NCBI GenBank assembly: GCA_032622095.1
Contig: CP136069.1
Coordinates: 164,478,394-164,542,393, forward strand
Length of the DNA stretch: 64,000 bases
Origin: Siphonodentalium dalli
Taxonomy: Eukaryota; Mollusca; Scaphopoda; Gadilida; Siphonodentaliidae
Reading direction: 5' to 3'
Each line of letters begins with the position of its first letter. The first letter of the stretch is position 1. Of the stretch, positions 1 through 12,875 are shown in pieces. Under the pieces are notes generated by a model. The model did no database searches. It had not been told where the DNA came from and saw nothing but the letters and a program-made list of their open reading frames with translations. A program made the position numbers and the translations under genes.

Positions 1-834
1 TCACTAAAAAAGTTGTTTTGTCCACGGTTCTTTTGAATCAGGTGGCATTTGAAATGGATAAAATTGTAAGTAATGAAAAACTGTAGGCTAGTAGCAAATA
101 TAAACACAATTGAAATGGTGACAGGCATAAGGCAATTCACAATAAACACTAGTCATTAGTCTTGACATATAGATATTCAAATTGTGTTTATGGTTTGGTC
201 TATGGCGAATATAGGCCATATCACGACATACATTGTATTCTTATGGGTGGCGGAAAGACAGCGCCGATCTTACCGCGGAATCAATATACCCAGTCCACAC
301 ATAAACCACCTACCCCCAAACTGGCACATATATTCGAAAGTTAATTTTCACTTAACATGGACCTCATATCAGTGTTGCTGATCGGGATTCATAACACCGT
401 CGTCGTTGATCTAGTGTTTTAGCGGGATACAAGTAAATGAGTGTAAATCAGAGTGATGTAATCAACTCAAAATCACTGGCATATAGTGTTGTGTTCTTGT
501 TCACCCAGTAGGGTCCTTTGCGTTCTCAAGAAAAACTGGACATGCCATGCTCAAGTATCCATTGCTGTAAATGCATAGGTTCACATTGTATGACTCATAT
601 TCAATGAAAATGTGGGAATTATAAATGTATTTCTCATATCCATCTGTCTCTATGTTTCTATGAACATGTCGTCACTGGAGTCATGTTTGACCTTTAGTCA
701 CTGAACGTTAATTGAATGGTTGGCTATCAGAGCCATGTAGTTTTTATGATTGATAAAAGCAACTGTTACTCATATTTATGAATATAACATATATGTTGAT
801 TGCCATTTAATAATGGAAACACACATTCTAGCTA
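1..834. other. AT-rich sequence, no gene recognised
   Basis: Only short open frames without codon structure or family resemblance are present. No hairpin, tandem repeat or transposon end stands out. It could be intronic or intergenic. Confidence 0.5.
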
Positions 835-1835
835 ATACATCGCATAAGTAATACCATATGAGACGTTCTTTGCCCGCATATCGTATTAGTTGTTCACAAA
901 GTATTGAAATTAAACTTAACTGCCATGTTGGCCGCCATTATGGCGCAATAGTGGGCGTGACTTCAAACTTTTGTTTCTTTATCGTATTCAGCACAAATGA
1001 AATCAAAAATGTATGCTCATTTCTTTTTGGCCTGTACTACAATCCCCAGCGGCCCATTTGTGTGGAAGTTTGTGACTGTAGGGGTGGTTAAGTTTTTTGT
1101 CTAATTAATTCATCAAGTGATAATATGGATTAATGCTGAATCTAATGTTTGATATGAAATATTCTATGTAGTCAGTAAAATGATATATAATATACCACTG
1201 GGGACGTTCCTTTTCTGTATTTGTCGTATGCCGTTCACTAAGTTTTAAAATTAAAATTGGCCGCCATATTGAACGCTATCTTGGATTATGATACTCTTCT
1301 AATAACACATATGGATGGCAATTTTCTCTGGTCAATTTGCATGTGTATTCTACATTAAATAAAACAAAATACTGCGCATTATGCGATCATTCGTGGTTCC
1401 AATCCCAGGCGACAACTTTAGTTCTAATTTTATGACATTGACTGGCGGAATAAATTTTTGACTATTATTTTACCAATTGATAAGATGTATTATTGCTAAA
1501 ACTAATGTTTCATATGAAATGCTATTCTATATGGTCATTAAAATAATATACATTTTACCACTGGGGACGTTCCTTTTCTGGATTTTTCGTATGTCGCTTC
1601 ACTTAGTCTTAAAATAAAAACTGAATGCCATATTGGACGCCATCTTGGATTTAGATATTCTTCTAATAGTGCATATGGTTGGAAATTCGCATTTTACACT
1701 TGTTATGTGTGTTCTACACTAAATAAAAGGAAACACTACGCGCTATTCTATCATTCTGGTATCTAATCCCCGGCGATGGCTATACTTAGCATTTTATGAC
1801 ATTGGGGGGGGGGGGGGGGTTAAGTTTTTGCCTAT
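835..1835. repeat. Tandem repeat, period about 363 bp, three diverged copies
   Basis: The phrase CCACTGGGGACGTTCC recurs at 1195 and 1558, and a more diverged version lies near 860. The following GCCGCCATATTG-like motif recurs near 930, 1259 and 1623, and the AAGTTTTTG-like stretch near 1090, 1450 and 1822. The copies differ by many substitutions, so the array is old. The last copy contains a run of 16 G at 1804-1819. Each unit carries one or two sites resembling GCCGCCATCTTGG. No coding potential is evident. Confidence 0.7.
1804..1819 (+). repeat. G16 homopolymer
   Basis: Sixteen consecutive G residues lie inside the third 363-bp repeat. A second G16 run lies at 16448-16463. Such tracts can form G-quadruplexes and are also prone to length errors in assemblies. 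Confidence 0.9.
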
Positions 1836-3040
1836 TATTGCAATATTTGTAGGATCAGAAAAATTAATTTAATACCTCCCGGTAGAACATATTCCAGTCT
1901 TTCCAAACATATATGACAAGATAAGCTCAATGCAGCGTGCTAGTTTTGTACAGAGTTGACAGTTTATCTGAATCGTCATGATTTTTTGACGCAGAACGTT
2001 ACATGCTCCACCATTACGTCGTGAAATCTCAAACAAACCAGAATCAAATAACAACGTTCCAATCTAGTATCACCATGTACCCCATAATAACAAATAGAAC
2101 GTTCTGTTTTTGGTGATGTGATTAACTTTTAACCAATGGTGTATAGCTGGTCAACCGCTGAAAACAGGCTAATTTTTCGGTAGGGTACCTTCATAAATAG
2201 TCTTACCATACATAGCTGCCACCAATTCCGGTAAGGCCAAGAATCATTTTCATAAATTATATATGTTTACCTTCCAGAAAAAATTGGTTTCAACTTGTTC
2301 TACCGAGGGTAGGGGTATCTCGAAAACTAAGGCCCTTTTTGGATTTGGCGCTCCTCTAATATGTTTGCCAGAATGGTAGAATGGGGTTTCTGATAATTTT
2401 GTGTCGATTTTCCAGTCCAATCACCAAGAGTACCCATACAAGGATTGATTTTACGAAGAGTTTTATGGAAAACGTCAGAAAACGTCCGTGTAGCTTCGAC
2501 AGACTATCCAACCTCATTCATCTACCAAGCCGATACCGACGGTATACATGTATCATGGTGAAATGGAAAAGAATAAAGTATAGCTAGAATATCTGAACAA
2601 GGCTCCGGGCGATCTCCTGGTTTATATTTTCAATTTCAGGCTTCAAAAGCCAGCTACTGTTAGCTACAAGTATATACAGTAATCTGATTGAGTCCGTCGC
2701 TAGACCTTTTAGTATACGAGTAGATATTAGATAAACTCAATCGTTATCGATATGCAAGAACGTATGGCGATCACATGCATGATTTGAGCATTGGTAGCTG
2801 ACATCGCCTGAAGTTGGAAACTTCACTATTATCTCCACATAGGCACATAACACGTAGGTCTCTATTAAATTATTTATATAATATCAGAATCGAGTTTGGC
2901 ACAAGTCCATTTACTTAACGTGCTCGAACATATATTTCAGTTTTATATATTTCTCACCGAAAGCCCATGTATGATAATGATATGCGTATGTACCTTTCTT
3001 GCACGCTGTGATATATTTCGGAAATATATCTATTTTAATG
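1836..3040. other. AT-rich sequence, nothing recognised
   Basis: Short open frames only. I see no protein-like composition, splice-flanked exon, tandem repeat or inverted repeat. Confidence 0.45.
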
Positions 3041-3960
3041 TCAAATTTCGCTATTTCCGCCACATTGGCGGCCATCTCGATTACAATGAGATATTAATAA
3101 CTCCGGATAATCTAAATCTGAGTACATTCATTCATATATCTAACACCGAGATATCGTTCTCCTGTTGCGGACATGTTATTTGACGTGTGCAAATTTAATG
3201 TTTGGCGAATTTTCACGATGCTTATTTGGACTATAATTGTCATATGAACTCGCATATTGAGTCATTGCGGAAAGACAACTACTATGAATGTGCCATAACA
3301 TGGCAGATATTTATTTGGAAGAAGCAAATTAGTCTACTACATTCACCTTCTACATGACAGAAACGTAATTGGATGAAAAATGGTAAAATTTGCGTATTAT
3401 CGTATTTTGGCCGCCATCTTGGAAGCCATCTTGGATTAAGTTGACAGTTTCTGGATCCAGTTAGATGTAAATACCTTATGTAATGATCATACTCATTTCC
3501 ATCATCGATTATTTCAAAATTTCTATAAGGATATAGTTAGAAAATAAAAAAGTATATTTTGGCGAAATTCATACCAATTCCTTTAAATCATCGCATTTGG
3601 AGAATTCAATCAAGGTTATGATTCAAGAAATCAACTAATGTGATGCCTAAGTGAGTTGTTATCAAGATTGAACAGAAGTATATTCCCTAATCGTCACCAG
3701 TTCGATACAATCGGAAATGATGTAAGCGACATGTATGGAAAATCATCAATTTCCCACTTCCGGTCGCCATTTTGGCGGCCATCTTTGATCAACAGGACAA
3801 ATTGTTATATAAAAATATAACATGGCATCACACCATGCACGATACAAAAGGATTGTCATTTATTTTATATCAAAATTATATTTTTATCATGAAATATAAC
3901 AATGGCGAAATTAAAAAAATGAGCATGGCGGCCATCTTTGTGACGTCATCAGACCACCCA
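3041..3960. other. Cluster of GCCGCCATCTTGG-like motifs
   Basis: Near-identical motifs occur at about 3065, 3410, 3424, 3763-3783 and 3925, in both orientations. The core matches the well-known YY1 consensus AAGATGGCGGC and its complement. The surrounding sequence is AT-rich and non-coding. The motif belongs to diverged repeats that recur across the window, so conservation by repeat ancestry is as likely as function. Confidence 0.5.
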
Positions 3961-4101
3961 GTCGCGACCCCAGGAGGTCTAACAAATTTTTTTCTGAAGT
4001 AGAGACCATATACTGGCTCATGAATATGGTCTCTATATTTGTTCATGAATTTCCCACGGGAGCCCAAAATCTGACATAAGCTACTCTACTAATTATAGTG
4101 A

Positions 4102-6581
4102 GAACATCTTGTCATATACTATCCGGAGAATTTGAACGGAACTGAAAATACAACTCATGATATGTGTGAAATATTCAAATTTATCAATCAGACTGCGACA
4201 AAAGCTGTAAAAATAAAACATCGGAAGCAACAAAGAAAACGAATATGGTTTGATCAACATTGTAAAGATTTGAAAAGAATTATGGAGAATATAGTCAGCG
4301 AAATGAAAAAGAATCCTCAAGACAAAAGTCTACAATTAAAGTTTTTCAATGCCAAGAAATTATATAAAAGAGAAACGACGCATAAGGCTAAATTATTTCG
4401 GCTACAAATGTCTGAAAAAAGCTCGAAAGTTGTGACCCATCGGTATACTGGAATATAATCAAAAGTTTACGTATTAACAAAGCACAAGAAGAGTCCGATG
4501 ACCTTCACCCTGATGATGCGGTCGATTTCTTTGAGCAATTACTTTGCTGCGATACCCGTGAAACGAAATTTGAATATCAAGCGTCGAAAGACAATGATCA
4601 TCTTATAGACATAAACAATAGTGACATAACTGCAACAGAAGTACTTGATGCAATCAGGCAATTAAAAAATAGAAAAGCGACGGGTTTAGATAACATTCCA
4701 AACGAATTACTAAAAACAGTCATTCCATTGGTAGTAGATGATGTAACAGAACTTTTTAACCATGTCTTGAAGTCATGACATTATCCGTTATGTTGGAGTC
4801 ATTCATTTATTAAAACATTGTACAAAAAAGGAAACAGACATGATCCAAACAATTACAGACCAATCGCTCTGAGTAGTAATTTTGGAAAACTGTTCAATAA
4901 AATTATTAATTCTAGAATAGACAATTATTTAGAAAAAAACGAACTAATAAGCGATAATCAATTCAGATTTAGAAAAAATCGCAGTACAGTCGACAGTGCA
5001 TTCGTCCTGCGTACGTTAGTCAATAAGTACAAAGATATGAAAAAACCTCTGTAAACGGCCTTTGTAGACTTCTAGAAAGCGTTCGACTCTGTAGATAGAT
5101 CTATTTTATTTAGAAAACTTCGAGGTATTGGCATTAACGGGTCGACACTCGCGATTTTACAGTCTATTTATAAGTCAAGTTATTATTCCGTTAAAACTTC
5201 AGCAGGATTTGGTCCCGCTTTATTGTCGAAAATAGGAGTAAGGCAGGGGTATTCCTTATCACCCACTCTTTTCATAATATTCATAGACGATATTGGCGGC
5301 AAATTAACTAACATGTCTAACCCGTGCTATTTGAACAATCGTCCGATTACGCATTTACTTTTCGCTGATGATCTCGTTTTACTATCTGAAACGCCTGATG
5401 GTTTGCAGAATTCTTTGCATGAATTGGAAAAATATAGTTTTCAAAATAATGCAGACAAAACAAAATGCATGATATTTAAATCAAATAAGCGGACGTTAAA
5501 TATAGACAATACATTTTATATCAACAATGAGTTGCTAGAAAGAGTTGACGAATATAAATACTTAGGTCTCGTCTTCACTTCTGACGGTAAAATGTCAAAA
5601 GCATGTGAAAATTTAAGTGGGAGAGCTTCTAAGGCTATGTTTTTCATGACGAGCTCACTGAATTCACATATAGAATTGTCTCTCAATACTAAATGTAAGT
5701 TGTTTGACAAATTAATAATGCCTATATTGATGTATGGTTCTGAAATATGGGCATCCGAGTTAAAAATTCCATTTATTGACACTAACCTACTTGAGCAAAC
5801 ACACTTGAAATTTTGTAAGAGTATACTCAGGTTGAATAAAAAGGCCTCAAATCATACTTCGAGTGCTGAACTGGGTCGATATCCCATAGCAATTAATGCT
5901 ATTGGTAATATGTATAAATATCTAACTAAACTGCGTGCAGTAAAATCAAGAACTTTAATGCATGATTCTTTTAGGGAATCCCTCATGTCTAATCAATCAA
6001 CTTGGGACGCACAATTAGTCAAAAGTGGTATCAATATATCACAATCTAATACAACAGTAAGAGTGACAGACAAACTAATAATTGAAAGGTTAAAATCAGA
6101 ACATATAAATAAGTTCAAAAAAGACATTTTCGATGACGACAGACCAGGTGGTGCTAATAAATTGCGAACTTACATAACTTTGAAAGACAATTATGACATA
6201 GAACCGTACCTGAGGCACGTTCGATCGTCCGCGGCAAGAGAGATGTTCACTCGACTACGTGTTAGCAATCATATTTTAGCTATAGAAAAGGGTCGACACA
6301 CGCAACCGAAGACGCCATTAAAAGACCGAATTTGTCACATGTGTGATGAACGTAAAGTTGAAACAGAAAAACATTTTATTATGGAATGCAGTGCGTACGC
6401 TGACTCTAGAAAAGACTTGTTTAATTTTGCTCAAAAGTATAGCATAGATTTCATAAACATGAGTGATGATAATAAGTTCATCTTTATAATGAAAAACAAA
6501 GACAAACAAATAATCAATTCCGTGTGCAACATGATCCGGTTATTCTTTCTAACAAGACAGAATGTCAATATGGGGAAATAA
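4102..6581 (+). pseudogene. LINE ORF2 reverse transcriptase remnant
   Basis: This is the polyprotein that copies LINE RNA into the chromosome; only the part after the endonuclease remains. Residues encoded from 4132 form the basic linker. The reverse transcriptase follows: an NRKATGLDNIPNE-type motif near 4670, a YRPIALSS motif near 4853, motif A near 5060-5090, RQGYSLSP near 5240 and the catalytic FADD at 5361-5372. A CHMC...HFIMEC zinc-knuckle-like segment lies at 6333-6390 near the C-terminus. The frame is broken by in-frame stops at 4776, 5052 and 5073 and by a one-base contraction in an A-run at about 4415-4420. The 452-residue stretch from 5223 to 6581 is still open. It is inactive and of CR1/Jockey/I-like type; the exact clade needs a phylogeny. 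Confidence 0.9.
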
Positions 6582-6736
6582 AAGTTGAAAGTATTAATTT
6601 ATAATACTAATGATCATTTATCGTACATATGCATAATTACATGTATTTTATTTTAATGTGTAACTTTTCATGTATTAACTGTTATTTGCAACTGCCTCCA
6701 TTTGGTGTATTGCAATAAATCATCTTATCTTATCTT
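4119..6736 (+). mobile_element. 5'-truncated CR1/Jockey-type LINE inserted in the foldback arm
   Basis: The insertion boundaries come from the interrupted inverted repeat. Homology to the right arm stops after GTCATATA at 4118 and resumes at about 6737. The 3' end has a short untranslated region ending TTGCAATAAATCATCTTATC, followed by TCTTA-type microsatellite units, a tail common in non-LTR elements. The AT-rich junctions blur any target-site duplication. The endonuclease domain is missing, so the copy was truncated during target-primed reverse transcription. Confidence 0.85.
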
Positions 6737-7826
6737 ATATATACACATGTATACATTTTTGTGAAGCTAAGACATAACGCCGCCTTTGTGTGCCAAAATT
6801 GGAACTCCCCGAACAAGATGGTCGCCAAAATGGCGACCGGAAGTGGATTTTTTACGTTTTTTTACTAATATCTTTAAGATAAGTTTCTGTGGTTTGGAAC
6901 TGGTTGAGAATTGTGACTTTATTTTGTATTTAGCATGTTAACTGACCATTGGAGCAATGAAAATGCTGTTCGTGGGGTCCACACCCCTTCCGATCACTCC
7001 AAAATTCGATTTTGCAAAACGCGGTATAACATTTCACAAAAGATCCCCATTGGGATTATAGTCATATTTCATCAAGAAGTGGGAAGAACTGTGCAATGTA
7101 AGCGATGCATTCTATATCTTATTGATATTTGAACTCAATGGTACCAAAATTGTCATTTTGGCTCAAAATGGCTGCCAAAATGGCCGCCAAAATATGGAAA
7201 ATGGTAATTATTATCCCAGCGTGACATGCAACCGCTTACAAGTTGTGGTGACGCACACACTTGACTATTCTGTCTTATATAGCTTGACCACTAACATTTC
7301 TGATGCACCTTGGGTATTTGTTACTATTTTAACCACTGAAATTACCAGAATTATTCGAAATTTTCTGTCACAAACCTGATATCAAAATCGGGAAAAAATC
7401 GCTGTTCAAGTTTGAGCCATTTTAAAAAAGTCAAATCGAACTATGTTTGGTATCAAAGATGTTTATTGTTGCATGTGTCACACTGAGGTGTTTTAGACAC
7501 AATTACTCAAGTTGTCTTCCAAAATGGCAACCAAATTTGGTAAATATTATTATATACATATACATATGTGTATATATATGGTGTATATGTATGCATAATC
7601 AATTGTGACTCACATGCTACTTAATCAACTAAATGTTCTATTCTGGTTGTCCACGTACCCTACGAGGCATGACAAGTTAATTTTGAGGAATGCAATATGG
7701 ATTTTGCCAAAAAACTTCCTTGTTTTTGAACGGAAATGGGCAGGACGTTGAAACGGAACTGAGAGGGATCATATTATGTGGCTATTCTGGCCCATTAGCA
7801 TCAACATTAATCAACTTAATACAGTG
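6737..7826 (+). repeat. Foldback left arm
   Basis: Pairs with 9565-10681 in reverse complement along nearly its whole length. It contains the palindromic GTCGCCAAAATGGCGAC (about 6820) and a CTGCCAAAATGGCCGCC segment (about 7172), both mirrored in the right arm. Small indels and substitutions separate the arms, so this is not a recent duplication. Confidence 0.85.
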
Positions 7827-9564
7827 TGTATGTCTGTTGACTGTATGGTCATAGGCGAGGTGAGTAGGTATACATGGGATTATTGTATTCATGAATGATG
7901 TGAATAGTTATACAATGTGTGACTATATGGTCATGGATGGGGTGGGGTGTCCATGGTGAGATGTATAGGTATATAAGAAGTGAAGTAGCTGTATGGTGAT
8001 GTGTGAGGTGAACATGTTTAAAGTGAGTGGCTGTCTGGTCATTCAAGTGGTGTATGGGCATAACGAGAGCAGCTACACTGTCCTGTATGTATATATGGAG
8101 TGAGTGTGTGGTCAGGGGTGGGCTGTACAGGTGTACATTGGGTGGCTGTATTGTCATGGTTGGGTTTATATGTATACATATGTTGGCTGTATGGTAATGG
8201 ATGGGTGTATTTATAAATAGGGTGTTGCTGTATGGTATGGGCAATGGGTATATGTGTACATGGAATGACTGCAAGGTCATTGTTGAAGTGTATAATTATG
8301 CATACCTGGAGTACACTTTGATGGCCATTGTCGGCTAGTGTATATAGAGAGTGACCTCATGCTGATGGGTGGGATGTATATGTTTATGCGTATGGCCTAT
8401 TGTATTGTCATTGGTGGTGTGTACAAGCATACAGTGAATAGCTGAATCCTCACGGAACCGGTATATAAGTATACAGCGAGTGGCTGAATAGTCACGGTTG
8501 AGCTGTATATGCAAGTCTGAAGTGTACGAATGGTCGTGTGTGTGAGGTATTGGTATACATGGAAGGCCATTGATGAGGTATATATACACCTGGAGTGACG
8601 CTGTTGTCATGGGTGAAGTGTATATGTATATCATGAGTGAATATATGGCCATGTCACGGCCAATATGTATATAGGGATTGACAGTATGGCAAAATTAATT
8701 GTGGGGTGAATTGATATACAAGGAGTGACTATGATCACGAATGTGGTTTATGCGTATATACAGCGAGAGGCTGAATTGGCATGGGTCAGGTGTATATGCA
8801 AGTCTGGAGTGTATGAATGGCCGTGTGCGCGGTACGGGACATTGGTATATCTAGAAGGGATGTAAGGCCGGTCTATATGTATATACATGTATGGTTTTAG
8901 ATTGGTGTGTATGTATATCTTGGGTGGCTATATAGCCACGGGTGGCGCAAATATGCGTATATACAGGGAGTGAGACTGTATGACCACTGGTGAGGCAAAT
9001 AGGTATACAAGAAGTGATGTATGATCATGGATGTAGCGAACAGGTATATCAGGAGTGACTGTATGCTCATCGGTTGGTGTATATGTGTATCTTAAATTTA
9101 GTGGCTATATAGCTATGCATGTGGCAAATATACTTGGAGTGACGAATGTATGGCCTATGGTGAGGCGAATATGTATACAAGACGGAAGAGGTTACTTTGT
9201 GTTCATGTATGTAGTGAACAGGTATACAGGTCGTGTGAGGTGTAGGTGTATACCTGGTGTATCTGCATGGTTATTCACGGCTATAGGGCCATGCGTTGGT
9301 GTATGGGTAAACCCAGGTGTGGCTGTGTGGTAATGGGTGATGTGTATGTCTATACAGCGAGTGGCACATGGCCATTTATGTGGTGTCAATGTATATATGG
9401 AGTGACTGCATGCTCATTTGTGATTTGTACTGGTGCACCTTTGGTGACTATCGCTTTCCACAATAACTCAAGGAAATGTTAATCGATAGAGGTAATATCA
9501 GAGTGTTCTCCACATTAATTGCGTTTTATATGCAATGTGAAGAAAACGGTTTTCCTGACAAAAT
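7827..9564 (+). repeat. Degenerate GT-rich minisatellite forming the foldback loop
   Basis: Imperfect units of roughly 40-50 bp are built on TGGCTGTATGGTCATGG, GTGAGGTGTATATG and GTATACATGGAGTGA. They repeat from about 7839 to 9420 with many substitutions and indels. The strand bias (G and T on plus) keeps stops rare on the minus strand, giving spurious His/Thr/Ile-rich open frames. Minisatellite cores are a known feature of foldback elements. Confidence 0.8.
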
Positions 9565-10725
9565 AGTTTATAAGTTAATCAATTGATGCTAATTGACCAG
9601 AGTAGCCACATAATATGACCCATTTCAGTTCAGTTTCAACGTTCTGTCTGTTTCCGTTAAAACATATGGACATAATCACAAAAGAGGTGTTCGGCATCCC
9701 TTAAAATGAATTTGTCGTGCCTCATAAGGTGCTGGGAGAACCATACTATAATATCTGGTTGTCAGTTGATTAAATAGCATGTTTAATAACCAATAACCAA
9801 GTGAGTCACAATTTGCTACCATTTCGGAACAGCAGAGAATAATGTTCGGAATATAAACTTTGTACCAAATTTGGTTGCCATTCTGCAAGTCATCTTGAGT
9901 AATATTGTCTAAAACACCACACTATGACACATTTAAGGCATATCAAATTAAAAAGAACCTTTGATACCAAAGATAGTTCCATTTTGCTTGAAAAATATGG
10001 TCCAAACATGAAAAGTGATTTTTTGCCGAGTTTGATGCTGTTTGTGATAGAAAAATCACATAATTCTGGTAATTTCAGAATAGTAAATAGTAAAAATTAA
10101 TCAAGGTGCATAAGAAATGTTGGTATTCAATGTATATAAGACAGAATAGTCAATTGTGTGCATCACCACAACTTGTAAGCGGTTGCATGGCACGCTGGGA
10201 TAATAATTACCATTTTCCATATTTTTGCGGCCATTTTGACAGCCATTTTGAGCGCCAAAGTGACAATTGTGGTACCATTGAGTTCAAATATCAATAAGAT
10301 ATAGAATTCATCACTTACATTGCACAGTTCTTCCCTCTTCTTGATGAAATATGACTAGAATCCCAATGGGGATCTTTTGTGAAATGTTATACCGCGTTTT
10401 GTAAAATCGAATTTTTGAGTGATCGGAAGGGGTGTGGACCCAACGAACAGCATATTTCATTGCTCCAATGGTCAGTTAATATGCTAAATACAAAATAATG
10501 TCAAAATTCTCAACCAGTTCCAAACTACAGAAACTTATCTTAAAGATATTAGTAAAAACGTAAAAAATCCACTCCCGGTCGCCATTTTGGCGGCCATCTT
10601 GAACAGGGAGTTCCAATGTTGGCACATAAAGGTGCCGTTATGTCTTAGCTTCACAAAAATTGTATACATGTGTATACATATGACAAGTAGTTCTCACTAT
10701 AATTGCATCAAGCTGACTTATATGA
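9565..10725 (-). repeat. Foldback right arm
   Basis: Reverse complement of the left arm. It is uninterrupted and so defines the original outer end that the LINE displaced on the left. It carries GGTCGCCATTTTGGCGGCC at about 10577. Confidence 0.85.
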
Positions 10726-10900
10726 CAATGGCAGCCATCTTGGACGCCATCTTGAATTACAAAAAATGCTCAAAGCGGATTTTAGCGGATTTTGGATATG
10801 TTATAGAGGAGTGCTTCCTCTTAAAAATGGTATAAAAACCAACTTAGTCCGAATTTTTTCTAGGTTGACCCTAAAATTTGAGTTTATCGACTAGACTATA

Positions 10901-11700
10901 ATGTTTGCACAGGAATGGTTGCTTGTTTCCAAACTAAAACCTGCATGGTAGTTTGTTCTCAAAAGGTGGTAATGAAATGAGTCACTAGTTAGTGGAAGCT
11001 TTTCAGGAGATTCAGTCCGAGGGAACATCCTGAATCTTGCATTGTTGAGTTTTGCATCGGAAACTCCATACAACTTGCATACAACATGTTCAGCACTTTC
11101 AATTATTTCAGTGAATATTGCAATATTACCTATACCCTTTAAGAGTCACAACATTCCAGGTAAATCTTCCATGCGGATCGTTTAGACACCCCATATATGA
11201 ACGAAGTTGAATCACACACCGTTAAAGCATGAAACGCAAGAATATAGTTCAGAGCGTCGCTCGGCATTTGGGTGTCAACATCCCTGATGGGTAAACTTTT
11301 AGGGCTTTTGGAAGTTCCAGCCATCATGGACACATTACAATCTGCAGATAATTTGTTTAGGTAACCAAGCAATAACACTAGAACATCGACGTCCCTACTT
11401 ACCACAATAACTTGTTTCAGATTGCACCCCATGCTGGCATCAAGTGAATGAAGGGTAAGTCTACTGTCAGCCTCTTCGCGATTAGACTCTAACCCTTTCA
11501 AGTATGTTCCGTCTACCGAACAATCTACTCTGAAATCTTCGGGGAACCCCCTTGCAACACAACATAAACACCTTCTGTTTTCGCTTTGGTAACAAGTTCT
11601 CGAGATAAGAAACCATTCAAATCGGACTTTACCTATGGCCACAACAAGGGCCTGACCGTCAATGACAATACATGCACGGGGAGTGGTGTCATTGTTGTCA
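10901..11700 (-). pseudogene. PIN-like nuclease family gene, left inverted copy (broken)
   Basis: A 167-residue frame at 11139-11642 keeps the family's core: an REEADSRL motif, the SRDVDVLVLLL strand with paired acidic residues typical of PIN/FEN-like nucleases, and an AFHALT-CDSTS motif. Compared with the right copy it has lost about 190 bp upstream, has V in place of G in the GCDSTS motif, and has a one-base deletion after the KIYLECC segment that brings in a stop. A following frame (10891-11073) continues the homology. The family, with EEADTRL and GCDTTS signatures, is common among uncharacterised invertebrate proteins; its biochemical role is not established to my knowledge. Confidence 0.7.
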
Positions 11701-12875
11701 GGCAGGATACTTTCTCGATCAGAGCGTCACTAAGCATTGCTTTGTTTCCAGTTCGAAATGTTTTATTTGTCTTGCATAATGCAATTGGAACAGGCATGAG
11801 TTCATGTTGTAAAACAGATCGCAGTGTATTACATCGTCTTGTAGTTGCCCTTCATGTCGGCAGGGCAGTCAACTTGCAAACACTGACACCATCTCCCCGT
11901 GCAGGTATTGTCATTGACGGTCAGGCCCTTGTTGTGGCCATAGGTAAGCCGGAAAAGATAAATACATTTGGAGATTTAGCGATGTATTCTCAGTGTGTGT
12001 GTTGAAGAAGGTCGAAATATATCAAGACTGCCACCAGATCGAGAAGTCGCAATGTACCAATGATCCGAAGGACAATAACAAATCGTGATGTTCCCATCCC
12101 ACACAATTGCAAAAGTTTCATTTTGTTGTCTGACAACAAGTCCGATTTGAATGGTTTCTTGTCTCGAGAATGTGTTACCAAAGCGAAAACAGAAGGTGTT
12201 ACTGTTGTTGTTGCAGGGGGGTTCCCAGAAGATTGCAGAGTAGATTGTTCGGTAGATGGAACAGACTTGAAAGGGTTAGAGTTTAATCACGAAGAGGCTG
12301 CCACTAGACTTGTCCTTCATTCACTTGATACCAGCATGGGGTGCAATCTGAAACAAGTTATTGTGGTAAGTAGGGAGGTCGATGTTCTATTGGTATTGCT
12401 TGGTTACCTAGACAAATTCCCTGCAGATTGTGATGTGTTCATGATGGCTGGAACGTCCAAAAGCCCTAAAATTATACCCATCAGGGATGCTGCCACTCAA
12501 ATACCGAGCGACGCTCTGAACTATATTCTTCCGTTTCATGCTTTAACGGGGTGTGATTCAACTTCGTTCATATATGGGGTGTCTAAACGATCTGCATGGA
12601 AGATTTACCTGGAATGTTGTGAACTCTTAACTGGTATAGGTAATATTGCAATATCCACTGAAACAATTGAAATTTCTGAACATTTTGTATGCAAGTTGTA
12701 TGGAGTTTCCGATTCAACACTCAACAATGCAAGATTCAGGATGTTCCCTCGGACTGAATTTCCCGAAAAGCTTCCACCAACCAGTGACTCATTTCATTAC
12801 CGATACCACCTTTTGAGAACAAACTACCAGGTTTTAGTTTGGAAAAAACTTCAACAAGCGACCAATCATGTGCAA
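10901..12875. repeat. Inverted duplication of a PIN-like gene segment
   Basis: The minus-strand sequence 10901-11700 matches the plus-strand sequence from about 11880 to 12875. Homology ends abruptly near TGTGCAAAC on the outside. The left copy lacks about 190 bp found in the right copy (about 11948-12140). The break falls at a short AAG/TCC-like microhomology and is seen in the left copy at about 11630. A central spacer of about 180 bp remains. The arrangement is head to head. Confidence 0.85.

Larger units (their letters stand above)
4080..10725. mobile_element. Foldback element with arms of about 1.1 kb, split by a LINE
   Basis: The stretch 6737-7826 is the diverged reverse complement of 9565-10681. 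The outermost part of the right arm (10682-10725) does not match the sequence just left of 6737. It matches 4080-4118 instead, where AATTATAGTGAGAAC faces GTTCTCACTATAATT. The left arm has therefore been opened by the LINE at 4119-6736. Without the LINE the element is about 4.0 kb: two arms and a 1.7-kb loop. No transposase frame is visible, so it is non-autonomous or has lost its coding part. Outer target duplications cannot be fixed from the sequence. Confidence 0.85.

Noticed and set aside
7849-8652. His/Thr/Ile-rich minus-strand frames as genes
   Set aside because: They come from GT-biased minisatellite sequence in the foldback loop; composition follows strand skew, not codon use.
11586-12005. 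139-residue plus frame as an independent gene
   Set aside because: Its C-terminal third is N-terminal sequence of the PIN-like gene, and the start runs through the inverted copy on the wrong strand.
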